Assembly: GCF_012911865.1 (NCBI RefSeq)
Contig: NZ_JAAXYH010000018.1
Location: 1-63,414 of the forward strand
Direction of reading: 5' to 3'
Source of the DNA: Shewanella salipaludis
Lineage (GTDB): Bacteria > Pseudomonadota > Gammaproteobacteria > Enterobacterales > Shewanellaceae
Length of the DNA: 63,414 bases
Shown one piece after another: positions 18,615-27,111 of this stretch (its first letter is position 1; each line of letters begins with the position of its first letter). Both the position numbers and the translations under genes were made by a program. The notes beneath the pieces were generated by a model that did no database searches, was not told the DNA's origin, and worked only from the letters and a program-made list of their open reading frames with translations.

Positions 18615-18706
18615 GAGGAAGCTCCTGCAGCATTAATTTCACCCTGTGACAAAATGTCGCAGGTCGGAAGTTAATTTGCATTCTACGCGCATGACCTGGT
18701 GCATTA

Positions 18707-18720
18707 ATGATTGAGATCAA
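18707..18720 (-). promoter_or_regulatory. FNR/EtrA-like box upstream of nosR
   Basis: ATGATTGAGATCAA matches the FNR consensus TTGAT-N4-ATCAA at 9 of 10 fixed positions. Its near edge is 93 bp upstream of the nosR start codon, a plausible activation distance. Confidence 0.75.
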
Positions 18721-18821
18721 TAAATGCCATGAAAGCTAAGTCTATGATAAAACCCATAATATTAATGTGGTTATGTTGTCGGGGATAATATTGAGAATGG
18801 TGTGAGGGAATAGTGTTGGGA

Positions 18822-18847
18822 AATAATTGCCGGCCGGCAGGCAATTA
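18822..18847. other. Perfect inverted repeat in the nosR-cytochrome gap
   Basis: ATAATTGCC and GGCAATTAT (9-bp arms) flank an 8-nt GC-rich loop. No T-run follows on either strand, so its role (structure, operator) is unknown. Confidence 0.5.
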
Positions 18848-18915
18848 TGGAAGAGTCGATGAGTCAAGGCCATTGAAAGTATGGCGAAAAGGGCAACAGC
18901 AGGGAGAAAACCAGA

Positions 18916-18933
18916 TGGGGACTGCCGTCCCCA
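18916..18933 (-). terminator. Hairpin after the cytochrome c gene
   Basis: TGGGGAC and GTCCCCA form a 7-bp stem with a 4-nt loop. On the minus strand a short TTTTC run follows after 6 nt. It lies 15 bp past the cytochrome stop codon. Confidence 0.55.
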
Positions 18934-18948
18934 CCTGGGCAGAGGAAC

Positions 18949-19245
18949 TTATTGCAGGCTGGCGTAATAAGCTGCGATGTTGGCTATGTCTTCATCGTTC
19001 AGGGTTGCCGCCATTGGCGCCATGGTTGGATCCTGACGTGAGCCATCTTTGAAGGCTTTCAGTTGTTTTTCAATATAGGCCGCTTTCTGGCCCTTAAGGT
19101 TGGGGTACATGGGGATCATTGAAATACCATCTGCGCCATGACAGGCGGCACACATGGCGGTTTTAGCCTTGCCTGCCTCTATGTCTGCTGCGAATGCCGG
19201 AATAGATAAGAGAGTGCCTAACAGTATAATTGCCACTTTTTTCAT
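18949..19245 (-). CDS. Small periplasmic class I cytochrome c (c553/c554-like)
   Basis: 98 residues with a signal peptide (MKKVAIILLGTLLSIPAFA) and one haem c site, CAACHG (about 32-37). A candidate axial Met lies in PTMAPMAATL (about 72-76). The mature protein of about 79 residues is typical of soluble electron carriers such as c553/c554. It sits upstream of nosR on the same strand, and both genes have an FNR-like box about 95-100 bp from their start codons. It is therefore a good candidate electron donor to NosZ (inference). Confidence 0.9.
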   Translation of the reverse strand: MKKVAIILLGTLLSIPAFAADIEAGKAKTAMCAACHGADGISMIPMYPNLKGQKAAYIEKQLKAFKDGSRQDPTMAPMAATLNDEDIANIAAYYASLQ

Positions 19246-19344
19246 TTTGCGTCCTTAATTATTAGTGCATTGCTGTGTTCAACTTATAAGACTTCATTGG
19301 GGAAATCCATAACTGGATATTAAATGTGTCCGATTATTTTGCCT

Positions 19345-19358
19345 GTGATTAAGATCAA
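19345..19358 (-). promoter_or_regulatory. FNR/EtrA-like box upstream of the cytochrome c gene
   Basis: GTGATTAAGATCAA matches TTGAT-N4-ATCAA at 9 of 10 fixed positions and ends 100 bp before the start codon. The left half TGTGA could also serve CRP. Confidence 0.72.
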
Positions 19359-19428
19359 GGATTGCTCAGATATAACGGAATGCCTGTGAGACGGGCCTTT
19401 GCCACAGATAGGGCGGGAAAATATAAAG

Positions 19429-19446
19429 GCACCCATCTGGGTGCCC
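19429..19446 (-). terminator. Terminator after the DUF4382 lipoprotein gene
   Basis: GGCACCC and GGGTGCC form a 7-bp stem with a 4-nt loop, followed on the minus strand by TTTATATTTT. It lies 37 bp past the stop codon. Confidence 0.65.
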
Positions 19447-19482
19447 TTATGTCCTTGTTATCGCCTTGGATAAGCTGGGTTA

Positions 19483-20505
19483 TTAGTTTGCCACGAAGCC
19501 TTCGGGGAAGTTGCGGTCTGTGGCTGTGCCATCGCTGACGACGACCGCTTGTTCATCGGCGTGCAGGAAGAAGGCGTTGTCTGTATCCGTAGGGGCATTG
19601 ACCAGATCCGGATCGTCATTCTGGGCGACGCAGCTATAGCCCAGGCTGTAAGTCCCGGCCACCACGAAACCAAATTCGTAAGCGTGACCTATGACCTGCT
19701 GGTTGTCATCCAGCAGCTCGTTGACTCTGGCCGACGCTATGGGAGCAACCTGGGTCCCGAGATCCGCTTCGGGGCGGAAATCGGCCATGTCGGCCAATGC
19801 CGTGTCGCCAGGATATAAGTACACAGCGGGGCTGAAGGTCGAACCCCCGGCAGCCGTCTCGCAGTCGGTCATGGTCTCCGGGCTTATCTGCCCCTTGATG
19901 CTACCTACCTCGGCCGTATTCATCAGCTGCACCGCCGTGGGCTTCAAGGTCCAGTAGGCCTTGCTGCCATGGGGGTCCTGCAGTCCTTGGCCAAGATTGA
20001 ATTCGGCCACGAAGTTGTTGGCTCCCGCCGCCAGGGTGAAACTCTTGTTGAAGAATAAACGGCCCGTTCCCGGTTCGTCGGCGCCGATACCACCACAGGA
20101 GCCGTTGCTGTTGGTCACCAGCCCCTGGAGCATGTCATCCTGGGTCAGTATATGGGAGCCGTCGGCGTTGGCAGTCTCGTCATTCTGCATGTAGATACAC
20201 ATCTGGTACTCGCCCACGGGGACTTGCTGGCCACTGACCAGAGTCTCTATGTCGGCACCCTGAAAATCCAGCAGGTTAACCTGCTTCAGCTCGCCATTGC
20301 TGGAAACATCGAACGAGAAGGAGCCTGTGCTGTTTTTCAACACTACCTGTTTGAAGGCGATATTCACCTCTTTGGCATCTGCGGGATTGTCTGAAACCCC
20401 CAGATTGAAGAAGGCCATTTCCGGTGCATTGTCTTTGTTACTGCCACCGCAGCCTGCCAACAGGCTTGCCAGTGTCATTGCGATCAGTGTCTTAGAGTAA
20501 TTCAT
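19483..20505 (-). CDS. DUF4382 domain lipoprotein
   Basis: 340 residues. The lipoprotein signal is MNYSKTLIAMTLASLLAGC, with Cys19 the lipidation site, followed by a Gly/Ser/Asn linker. The next 130 residues (FFNLGVSDNPADAKEVNIAF, then a stretch with VPVGEYQMCIYMQND) fit DUF4382, a beta-sandwich surface domain of unknown function. The remaining C-terminal half (about 190-340) looks like a second beta-rich domain with a possible disulfide. It is a single gene with its own terminator. No ligand can be assigned. Confidence 0.75.
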   Translation of the reverse strand: MNYSKTLIAMTLASLLAGCGGSNKDNAPEMAFFNLGVSDNPADAKEVNIAFKQVVLKNSTGSFSFDVSSNGELKQVNLLDFQGADIETLVSGQQVPVGEYQMCIYMQNDETANADGSHILTQDDMLQGLVTNSNGSCGGIGADEPGTGRLFFNKSFTLAAGANNFVAEFNLGQGLQDPHGSKAYWTLKPTAVQLMNTAEVGSIKGQISPETMTDCETAAGGSTFSPAVYLYPGDTALADMADFRPEADLGTQVAPIASARVNELLDDNQQVIGHAYEFGFVVAGTYSLGYSCVAQNDDPDLVNAPTDTDNAFFLHADEQAVVVSDGTATDRNFPEGFVAN

Positions 20506-20520
20506 AACTTACCTCATGTA

Positions 20521-20556
20521 GCTAACCTAAAAAAAAAAGAAAAAAGGGTTAGTCGT
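20521..20556. other. Inverted repeat with a poly-A loop in the DUF4382 leader
   Basis: CTAACC and GGTTAG flank a loop of about 19 nt that is almost all A on the plus strand (U-rich in the minus-strand transcript). It is 15 bp upstream of the DUF4382 start codon, so it would lie in the 5' leader. Confidence 0.4.
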
Positions 20557-20774
20557 GCATTCCTGGTGTCCTTCTTTATCTCTATGCAACATTATCCTTG
20601 TTTGCCGCCAAGCGGCCTCGGCTAGGATAGTGTGTCTGGGGGCGTAATTCCAGTCATAGTCTGGGCCTAAGCCAGTCACTGCGTGGCTTTGACGCAGTGA
20701 CTCTCCCGGGGAAAGTCACTTATCTCGGTGGAATCCTTGTTGTTTTTGGTCGGCATTCAGGCAGATAACAGGCT

Positions 20775-20813
20775 CAAAAATAACAGGGCCAATGACGCTG
20801 TCATCGGCCCTGT
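20775..20813 (-). terminator. Strong intrinsic terminator downstream of the small basic protein
   Basis: On the minus strand ACAGGGCC pairs with GGCCCTGT, extended inside by an ATGAC/GTCAT stem, and TTATTTTTG follows. Confidence 0.8.
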
Positions 20814-20828
20814 GTTATGCATGTTGCA

Positions 20829-20897
20829 GCCCTATGTTCCTAGTGTCTTGCCGGAGCAGGTGCTCCTTGTGCACCCGTCGACCGGCATAGGGCTAGC
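20829..20897 (-). other. Structured 3' untranslated region
   Basis: AGCCCTATG pairs with CATAGGGCT across a loop of about 50 nt. Inside, GCCGG pairs with CCGGC and GAGCA with TGCTC. This folded segment starts at the stop codon of the 44-residue protein and runs toward its terminator. It might be a stabilising 3' UTR or a small RNA. Confidence 0.4.
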
Positions 20898-21027
20898 TTT
20901 GGCTGCCTTTGGTGGTGTCCAGAAAATCTTTCGAGCCAGAACGGGCATGTTTCGCCGCCCGTTTTTCCTTCGCCGTCATCAAGGGCTTCTTCTTGGCTTC
21001 TTTTCTGTTCTTTCGCTCTTTGCTCAT
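20893..21027 (-). CDS. Small highly basic protein of unknown function
   Basis: 44 residues starting at ATG 21027 with GGAG 9 nt upstream; a longer in-frame start at 21108 lacks a good ribosome site. The sequence is rich in Lys/Arg/Ala (MSKERKNRKEAKKKPLMTA then KEKRAAKHARSG), suggesting nucleic-acid or ribosome association. Similar short basic proteins are, from memory, common in Shewanella. It has its own strong terminator, which supports expression. Confidence 0.6.
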   Translation of the reverse strand: MSKERKNRKEAKKKPLMTAKEKRAAKHARSGSKDFLDTTKGSQS

Positions 21028-21398
21028 GTTGGTGCTCCAGTTCAGGTTTATCCCGGGACTCATGTATGCCTGCGGCAATTCGGTCCCCTTTGAATCAACA
21101 GCTTTCAATCACAAATCTTCGTATATGCTCTGAATCTGCTTGTTATTCCAGCGCATTTCCAGCAGTAGGAAGCTTATCATTTATCGGTACGAAAAATGAC
21201 CGGCCCTGCTTAGAATAATTATAGCTATCGGCGGCGGTTTGCTGGGTAAATTTGATATTTAGCCCCTCTACAGGCCGGGTCATCGGCAGCTCTGTTGTTA
21301 TCTGACTGTGTTTATATACAGTTGTTTAGACTTGCAGTATCCTATTCATATTGCGTATCAAAGCGTCATACAAGCCAAGCTAAACGTTGGAGAGAGGC
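21028..21398. other. Gene-free stretch between divergent genes
   Basis: About 370 bp holding the promoters of the small basic protein (minus) and the esterase (plus). It is AT-rich in the middle. No palindrome or RNA was recognised. Confidence 0.4.
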
Positions 21399-22316
21399 AT
21401 GAGTCAGTTGTATTTGGAACAGGGAATTGGTCAATTGGTGCAAGCCTTCATCGCGGCGGGTTGCCCCTCGGTCAAGACGCAGACCATCGCCGAGCGGCGC
21501 CAGGGTTACCTGGACAGTGTGGCATTGGCCGGACCGCAGGAGGCTGTGGCCAGGGTCGAGGACATGACCCTGGAGGGGATCGACTTGCGACTCTATCGGT
21601 CAGGCGAGGGAAATAATGCAAGCGTGTTGGTGTATTTTCATGGCGGTTGTTTCGTCAGCGGTGGCTTCGAGACCCACGAGCAGCAGCTGCGAAGGCTGGC
21701 CAATTTATCCGGCGCTCTGATAGTGGCGGTGAAGTACCGCCTGGCCCCGGAACATGGCTATCCTGCCGCCCATGACGATGCCTTTAAGGCGACCCAGCTG
21801 GTGCGCCGCCATTGCCGCGGCTGGGGTGGCGATCCGGATAATATCATACTGGCAGGCGACAGCGCCGGTGGCCATTTAGCCTTGGTCACCTGTCTGCGTC
21901 TGCGCGACAGCAGCGATTGGTTGCCACGCAAGCAAGTGCTCATCTATCCCATGCTGGATGCCACGGCCGCTAGCCGGAGCTACAGGGATAATGGCGATCA
22001 CTACATCATCACCCGGGACACATTGTTGAGCGGCTTCGATTTGTATCTCAATGACTTACCCCGCATGCACCCGGAAGCCAGCCCCCTGTATCGCCAGGAT
22101 CTGGCGGGTCTTCCCGAAACCCATATACTCACGGCCGAGTTCGATCCTTTGGTTGACGAAGGCGAGCTATGCTATCGCAACCTGCTGGCAGTCGGGGTGA
22201 ACGCCCACTGCCGCAGGTACCTGGGGGTGATCCACGGCTTCTTTCAGCTGTCGGGCGTGAGTCAGGCGGCGCGGGAGGCCATAGTCCAGTTGGCCGGCAT
22301 CATAGCGGCAGAGTGA
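21399..22316 (+). CDS. Alpha/beta hydrolase, hormone-sensitive-lipase-type esterase
   Basis: 305 residues from ATG 21399 (GGAGAGAGG just upstream; a TTG 12 bp earlier is less likely). The HGGCF oxyanion motif (about 83-87), YRLAPEHGYPAAHDD, the nucleophile in GDSAGG (Ser155), the acid in the AEFDPLVDEG region and the His in VIHGFFQL form the complete HSL-type (esterase family IV) catalytic set. It is cytosolic with no signal peptide. It probably hydrolyses short acyl esters. Confidence 0.87.
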   Translation: MSQLYLEQGIGQLVQAFIAAGCPSVKTQTIAERRQGYLDSVALAGPQEAVARVEDMTLEGIDLRLYRSGEGNNASVLVYFHGGCFVSGGFETHEQQLRRLANLSGALIVAVKYRLAPEHGYPAAHDDAFKATQLVRRHCRGWGGDPDNIILAGDSAGGHLALVTCLRLRDSSDWLPRKQVLIYPMLDATAASRSYRDNGDHYIITRDTLLSGFDLYLNDLPRMHPEASPLYRQDLAGLPETHILTAEFDPLVDEGELCYRNLLAVGVNAHCRRYLGVIHGFFQLSGVSQAAREAIVQLAGIIAAE

Positions 22317-22381
22317 AGAGCCACAGACCCGCGCCCTTGAACTGCAGCTGGGGCAGGCTTTCAGTTGGCGGCCAATCACTG

Positions 22382-23308
22382 TCAGCGGGAGATGAAGTCG
22401 GGCACTTCCAGTACCTGATCGCCCCAACGTTTAAACAGTGAATCATAGATGAATTCGATGAAGACCTTGTATTTGCGTGGCAGATAGGCGCGTTGGGGGC
22501 AACACAGGCTCACCTTGGTCTGCACCATGGGATAGTCTTCCAGCAGCGGTACCAGCAGCCCCTTATCCAGGGCATCCTGGGCTATGAAGGTCGGCACGGC
22601 TGTGATGCCCAAGCCTTCTATGGCCGCCTCCCGCGCCAGGGTGACGTTGTTGACCGTCAGCTGCGACGCCGGCTCCATGACCAGCCACTGCTTGCCATCG
22701 AAAATCTTCCAGGCTCCATCTATGTGGGCCGACAGCAACTTGATCGCCTTATGCGAGGCCAGATCCTGGGGCACCTTGGGGGTACCGTGGCGGGCCAGAT
22801 AGTCCGGGCTCGCCATCAGCGTCTTGTGGTTATTCACCAGGGCATAGCTCTGCAGCCGAGAGTCCTGGTTGTCTATGATCTGGAATAGCATGTCTATCCC
22901 TTCCTCTATCACATCCACCTTGCGGTTGGTGAGTTCGGCCTCGATGCTGATATCCGGGTAGGCCTGCAGGAATTGGGCGAAGATACGCCCCAGAAATAGC
23001 TGCCCCAGCTCTATGGGACAGACTATCCTGAGGTTGCCCCTGATACTCTGCTGGCTGGCGCTGAGCTGGTGCTCGGCACTCTGCAGGTCTGCGAGTATCT
23101 TATTGACGTGATTGTAATAGTTCGAACCTGCCTCGGTGAGTTTGAGTGCGCGGGTGGTGCGGTATAACAACTGCACCCCTGAGTCGGCTTCCAGTTCGGC
23201 TACCTTGCGGCTCACCGTCGCCTTGGTGGTGCCCAGCACCTTGGCGGCGCCGGTAAAACTGCCTTGCTCTACCACTTGGGCGAAGATCTGTACGCGATTG
23301 AGATCCAT
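22382..23308 (-). CDS. LysR-type regulator, likely controlling the divergent emrAB-like efflux genes
   Basis: 308 residues. The N-terminal winged helix-turn-helix is MDLNRVQIFAQVVEQGSFTG, then AAKVLGTTKATVSRKVAELE. The substrate-binding domain starts at about residue 90 (IRGNLRIVCPIELGQLFL), of the AaeR/DsdC-like subgroup. It is divergent from an HlyD-MFS pump with a 121-bp shared gap, the classic layout for a LysR regulator of its neighbour. Confidence 0.88.
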   Translation of the reverse strand: MDLNRVQIFAQVVEQGSFTGAAKVLGTTKATVSRKVAELEADSGVQLLYRTTRALKLTEAGSNYYNHVNKILADLQSAEHQLSASQQSIRGNLRIVCPIELGQLFLGRIFAQFLQAYPDISIEAELTNRKVDVIEEGIDMLFQIIDNQDSRLQSYALVNNHKTLMASPDYLARHGTPKVPQDLASHKAIKLLSAHIDGAWKIFDGKQWLVMEPASQLTVNNVTLAREAAIEGLGITAVPTFIAQDALDKGLLVPLLEDYPMVQTKVSLCCPQRAYLPRKYKVFIEFIYDSLFKRWGDQVLEVPDFISR

Positions 23309-23429
23309 GGGAGGTTACCTGCTTATGGGTTCTATTGTTACAGCTGTGGAACAGTGGGTTGAATTTTAACTATCTAATAAATCTTATGAGACAGTAGTAG
23401 ACTATGACTCATCAATCCAGGAGTCAATC

Positions 23430-24488
23430 ATGTCCAAGAGCAAGTTATTTATCACAGCCCCGCTACTGCTGGCCGCCCTGGTTGGCGGCGGTTATTACTG
23501 GTGGACCCAGGTGCGTTTCATCGAGACCACGGATAACGCCTATGTCGAAGCCGACATCTCCCATGTCAGCGTCAAGGTGCCCGGCTATGTGGTCATGTCC
23601 GGGGTCACAGATAATCAACACGTGCGCAAGGGCGAGTTGCTGGCGCAGCTGGAAGACAGTCAGTTCAGCGCCAAGCTGAGTCAGGCCCAGGCGACCTTGG
23701 CCAGTGCCAGGGCCGATCTGCAGACACTGTCGGCCAAGGTGGAATTGCAACAGGCGCTGATCAGCCAGGCCGGTGCCGGGGTGCAGGCGGCGCAATCCGA
23801 CAAGCTCAGGGCGCAGCAGCAGCTGAGCCGCTCGCAAAAACTCAAGGTGAGCAATTACAGTTCCCAGGATAATGTGGATCAACTGCAGGCCGGTTTCGAT
23901 TCGGCGGCGGCCCGTTTGGACGAGGCCAAGGCGGCACTGGTGGCCAAGCGCCGCGAGTTGGCCGTGTTCGAGGCGCAGTTGCCCCAGGCTGAGGCGGATG
24001 TGGCGTTGGCCCAGGCGAGCCTGGAACTGGCCAAGATCCAGCTGGATGACACCAGGGTCACGGCGCCTTTCTCCGGCGTCATAGGCAAGCGCGGCGCCAT
24101 GGTGGGACAATATGTCCAGCCGGGCCAGGCGCTCTACAGTTTGGTTCCGGACGGGGCCGTATGGATCACGGCGAACTTTAAAGAAACCCAGATCCAGCAT
24201 ATGCAGCCTGGACAAGCGGTGCAGGTTAGTCTGGATGCGTTTCCCGACAAGACCCTGACAGGGGTCATAGATAGCCTGGCACCCGCGTCCGGAGCCAAAT
24301 TCAGTCTGCTGCCGGCGGAAAATGCCACGGGCAATTTCACCAAGATAGTGCAGCGTATTCCGGTGCGCATACGCCTGGCGCTGTCACAGGAAGAGGTCAG
24401 GGTGCTGCCCGGCTTGAGTGCCGTGGTGAAGGTAGATACGGAATCCGTGGCGCTGGAGTCGGCAACGGCTGCCAGGGCGGGACGCTAA
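23430..24488 (+). CDS. EmrA/HlyD-type membrane fusion protein
   Basis: 352 residues. An N-terminal transmembrane helix (about 4-22) is followed by TTDNAYVEADISHVSVKVPGYV, the first half of the lipoyl domain. A long coiled-coil hairpin (about 75-190, heptads with many Gln/Ala) and a beta-barrel region (RVTAPFSGVIGKRGAMVGQYV) come next. This architecture bridges an inner-membrane MFS pump to an outer-membrane channel. The emrB-like gene starts 3 bp downstream. No TolC-like gene lies nearby. Confidence 0.88.
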   Translation: MSKSKLFITAPLLLAALVGGGYYWWTQVRFIETTDNAYVEADISHVSVKVPGYVVMSGVTDNQHVRKGELLAQLEDSQFSAKLSQAQATLASARADLQTLSAKVELQQALISQAGAGVQAAQSDKLRAQQQLSRSQKLKVSNYSSQDNVDQLQAGFDSAAARLDEAKAALVAKRRELAVFEAQLPQAEADVALAQASLELAKIQLDDTRVTAPFSGVIGKRGAMVGQYVQPGQALYSLVPDGAVWITANFKETQIQHMQPGQAVQVSLDAFPDKTLTGVIDSLAPASGAKFSLLPAENATGNFTKIVQRIPVRIRLALSQEEVRVLPGLSAVVKVDTESVALESATAARAGR

Positions 24489-24491
24489 GCC

Positions 24492-26075
24492 ATGTCGGCT
24501 TCCGTGAGTGCGCTCGCCCCAGAGGCGATCGCCGCCCCCCAAGGCTTCGAGCGCGGCAGTCGTCGCGCCTGGATCGCCGTCTTCGGCGGCCTGATCGGCG
24601 CCTTCATGGCGATCCTCGACATACAGATCACCAACGCTTCGATGAAGGAAATTCAGGGCAGCCTGGGGGCGACGCTGGAAGAGGGCAGTTGGATAGCCAC
24701 CGCCTACCTGGTGGCCGAGATGATCGCCATTCCCCTCTCCGGCTGGCTCAGCAAGGGGTTGTCGGTGCGGCGCTACCTGCTGTGGAACTCGCTGGCCTTC
24801 ATCTTCGCCTCACTCCTGTGTTCCTTCGCCTGGAATCTGGAATCCATGATCGCCTTTCGGGCCCTGCAGGGCTTCTTCGGTGGCGCCTTGATCCCCTTGG
24901 CGTTCAGGCTGATCCTCGAATGTCTTCCCGACAATAAGCGTGCCGTCGGCATGGCGCTGTTCGGGGTGACGGCCACCTTCGCTCCTTCCATAGGCCCGAC
25001 CCTGGGCGGTTGGCTGACGGAGCAGTTCAGCTGGCATTACCTGTTTTACATCAATGTGCCACCGGGTCTGTTGGTGATGGCCATGTTGGCCTACGGCCTG
25101 GAGAAGAAGGCCATAGTCTGGGATAGCCTGAGGCGGGTCGACCTGGCCGGGATAGTCACCATGGCGCTGGGCATGGGCTGCCTGGAGGTGGTGCTGGAGG
25201 AAGGCAACCGCAAGGACTGGTTCGGCTCGGATCTGATCCGCAACCTGGCGATCGTCGCCGCCGTCAACCTGCTGTTGTTCGTCTGGGTCGAGCTGCGCAG
25301 CCGTGAGCCGCTGGTGAACCTGAGGTTATTGGCTAAGCGGGACTTTGCCATCTCGACCCTGGCGTATTTTCTGTTGGGGATGGCGCTGTTCGGTGCCATC
25401 TATCTGATCCCCCTGTATCTGACCCAGGTTCACGACTATAACCCGCTGGAAATTGGCTTGGTCATCATGTGGATGGGCTTTCCCCAGCTGCTGGTCTTGC
25501 CCCTGGTGCCCAGGCTGGTGGAGCGTTTCGATCCCCGTTATCTGGCGGCCTTCGGCTTCCTGATGTTCGCCATCAGTTATTACATGAACAGCCATATGAC
25601 GGCCGACTATGCCGGGCCACAGATGATAGCCTCGCAGGTTGTCAGGGCGCTGGGGCAACCCTTCGTGCTGGTGCCCATAGGCATACTGGCGACCATGCAT
25701 CTCAAGCCGGAAGAAAATGCCTCGGCGTCGACCGTGTTGAATGTGATGCGCAACCTGGGCGGGGCCTTCGGCATAGCCCTGGTGGCAACCCTGACGGATA
25801 ACCTGGCCCGTGGCCACCTGGCGCGCATCAAGGAGTCTCTGCCGGCGGTCAGCGCCCAGGCGCAGGACTTCTTGCTGCAGCGGGCCGGCATGTTGCAGGC
25901 GGCGGGATCCGATCCTTATACCGCGGCGACCCAGGCTAGGCTCCTGTTGGGCAAGACCATGACCCAGCAGGCCTATATTCAGGCCTACAACGACGTGTTT
26001 CTCATCATGGGCGGGGCCTTGTTGATCGCCGTGGTGGCCGTGTTGTCCATCCGCAAGGCCAAACCTTCGGCTTAA
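24492..26075 (+). CDS. EmrB-type MFS multidrug efflux transporter (DHA2 family)
   Basis: 527 residues with about 14 transmembrane helices. Early DHA2 signatures are FMAILDIQITNASMKEI and LEEGSWIATAYLVAEMI. The antiporter motif C region is ATFAPSIGPTLGGWL, and the motif after helix 4 includes ALQGFFGGALIPLAF. It exports toxic compounds using the proton gradient, together with the EmrA-like partner. A T-rich run at about 26122-26133 follows without a clear hairpin. Confidence 0.9.
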   Translation: MSASVSALAPEAIAAPQGFERGSRRAWIAVFGGLIGAFMAILDIQITNASMKEIQGSLGATLEEGSWIATAYLVAEMIAIPLSGWLSKGLSVRRYLLWNSLAFIFASLLCSFAWNLESMIAFRALQGFFGGALIPLAFRLILECLPDNKRAVGMALFGVTATFAPSIGPTLGGWLTEQFSWHYLFYINVPPGLLVMAMLAYGLEKKAIVWDSLRRVDLAGIVTMALGMGCLEVVLEEGNRKDWFGSDLIRNLAIVAAVNLLLFVWVELRSREPLVNLRLLAKRDFAISTLAYFLLGMALFGAIYLIPLYLTQVHDYNPLEIGLVIMWMGFPQLLVLPLVPRLVERFDPRYLAAFGFLMFAISYYMNSHMTADYAGPQMIASQVVRALGQPFVLVPIGILATMHLKPEENASASTVLNVMRNLGGAFGIALVATLTDNLARGHLARIKESLPAVSAQAQDFLLQRAGMLQAAGSDPYTAATQARLLLGKTMTQQAYIQAYNDVFLIMGGALLIAVVAVLSIRKAKPSA

Positions 26076-26213
26076 CTGAGAATCAGGGGATTTCTGGCGC
26101 CATGGGTCTTAGGATCTGTGGCGTTTTTTTTTTGGCTTTTTGTCGGATGTTGGCCATGTTAGACTCGATTTTCTTATCCCATTTTTAGCCGAGCGCAGCG
26201 ACAGGAGCCCGGG

Positions 26214-26687
26214 ATGTTACAGTGGCATAGCCTGAGATTCGATGAATTGACCAGAGACCAACTCTACGAGCTGCTCAAGCTCAGGGTCGATGTCTTCGTG
26301 GTGGAGCAAGCCTGTCCCTATCCAGAGCTGGATGACAAGGACAGGCACCCCCAGACCCTGCATCTGCTGGGGGTCGATGCCGCCGGGCAATTGCTGGCCT
26401 ATGCGCGCTTGTTGGCGCCCGGCTTGAGCTATCCCCAGGCCAGCATAGGCAGGGTCGCGGTGGCGAAAGCCGGCCGCGGCAGCGGACTGGCGCTGGCGCT
26501 GATGCAGCAGGCCATAACCCTTACCCAGGCGGCTTGGCCGCAACAGGGGATCCAGATAGGGGCCCAGGATTATTTGCGCCATTTTTATCAGAAGTTAGGT
26601 TTCATGCCGCATTCGCAGGTGTATCTGGAGGACGGTATTCCCCATCTGGATATGCTTTTCGAGGAAATTCAATCGAGTCAAACATAA
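26214..26687 (+). CDS. elaA: ElaA-like GNAT acetyltransferase
   Basis: 157 residues. The N-terminal WHSLRFDELTRDQLYELLKL with RVDVFVVEQACPYPELDD is the signature of ElaA. The acetyl-CoA binding motif is RVAVAKAGRGSGLALAL (about 82-98), a variant of R-x-x-G-x-G/A. It is cytosolic, and the acceptor substrate is unknown. The YgiN-like gene begins 9 bp after its stop codon, so the two are probably cotranscribed. Confidence 0.87.
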   Translation: MLQWHSLRFDELTRDQLYELLKLRVDVFVVEQACPYPELDDKDRHPQTLHLLGVDAAGQLLAYARLLAPGLSYPQASIGRVAVAKAGRGSGLALALMQQAITLTQAAWPQQGIQIGAQDYLRHFYQKLGFMPHSQVYLEDGIPHLDMLFEEIQSSQT

Positions 26688-26696
26688 GGAAAATGT

Positions 26697-27014
26697 ATGT
26701 CGGAATTCAAGCTCAATAATCAACAACTGGTTTGTGTCGCCAGCTTCCTCGCCAGAGAGGGCCGGGAGGCGGCGCTGCTGGCGGCCCTGGCGGAACTGAT
26801 CCCAGATACCCGCCGTGAAGCCGGCTGCATACGCTATGAGCTTAATGTCAGCCGCGACGAGCCGCGGCGCATTACCTTCGTGGAGAAGTTTGTCGACCTG
26901 GCGGCCTTCGAGGCCCATTGTGCCAAGGATGCGATTCAGCATTACTTCCACCACATAATGCCCGAGCTGGTGGAATCCCATCATGTGGAAACCTACCATC
27001 AGGTGATCGTCTAA
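26697..27014 (+). CDS. YgiN/ABM-family quinol or small-molecule monooxygenase-like protein
   Basis: 105 residues with the antibiotic-biosynthesis-monooxygenase fold pattern: LVCVASFLAREGREAALLAA, TRREAGCIRYELNVS and VEKFVDLAAFEAHCAKD. The small dimeric ferredoxin-like barrel uses no cofactor. YgiN of E. coli acts on quinols, and the substrate here is unknown. It follows elaA directly. Confidence 0.85.
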   Translation: MSEFKLNNQQLVCVASFLAREGREAALLAALAELIPDTRREAGCIRYELNVSRDEPRRITFVEKFVDLAAFEAHCAKDAIQHYFHHIMPELVESHHVETYHQVIV

Positions 27015-27028
27015 GGTTCGGCCTGGCA

Positions 27029-27052
27029 ACAAGCCAGGCGCGCCTGGCTTGT
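27029..27052. terminator. Perfect 24-bp palindrome between convergent genes
   Basis: ACAAGCCAGGCG is followed directly by its exact complement CGCCTGGCTTGT. It lies 14 bp after the ygiN-like stop and before the convergent mscS end. It is probably a bidirectional terminator, although no long T-run follows. Confidence 0.5.
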
Positions 27053-27111
27053 GTCATTGAGTACCGAAGCGGCACTCTCTTACTGAGACCTTCCCTTACT
27101 GAGACAGTCTC

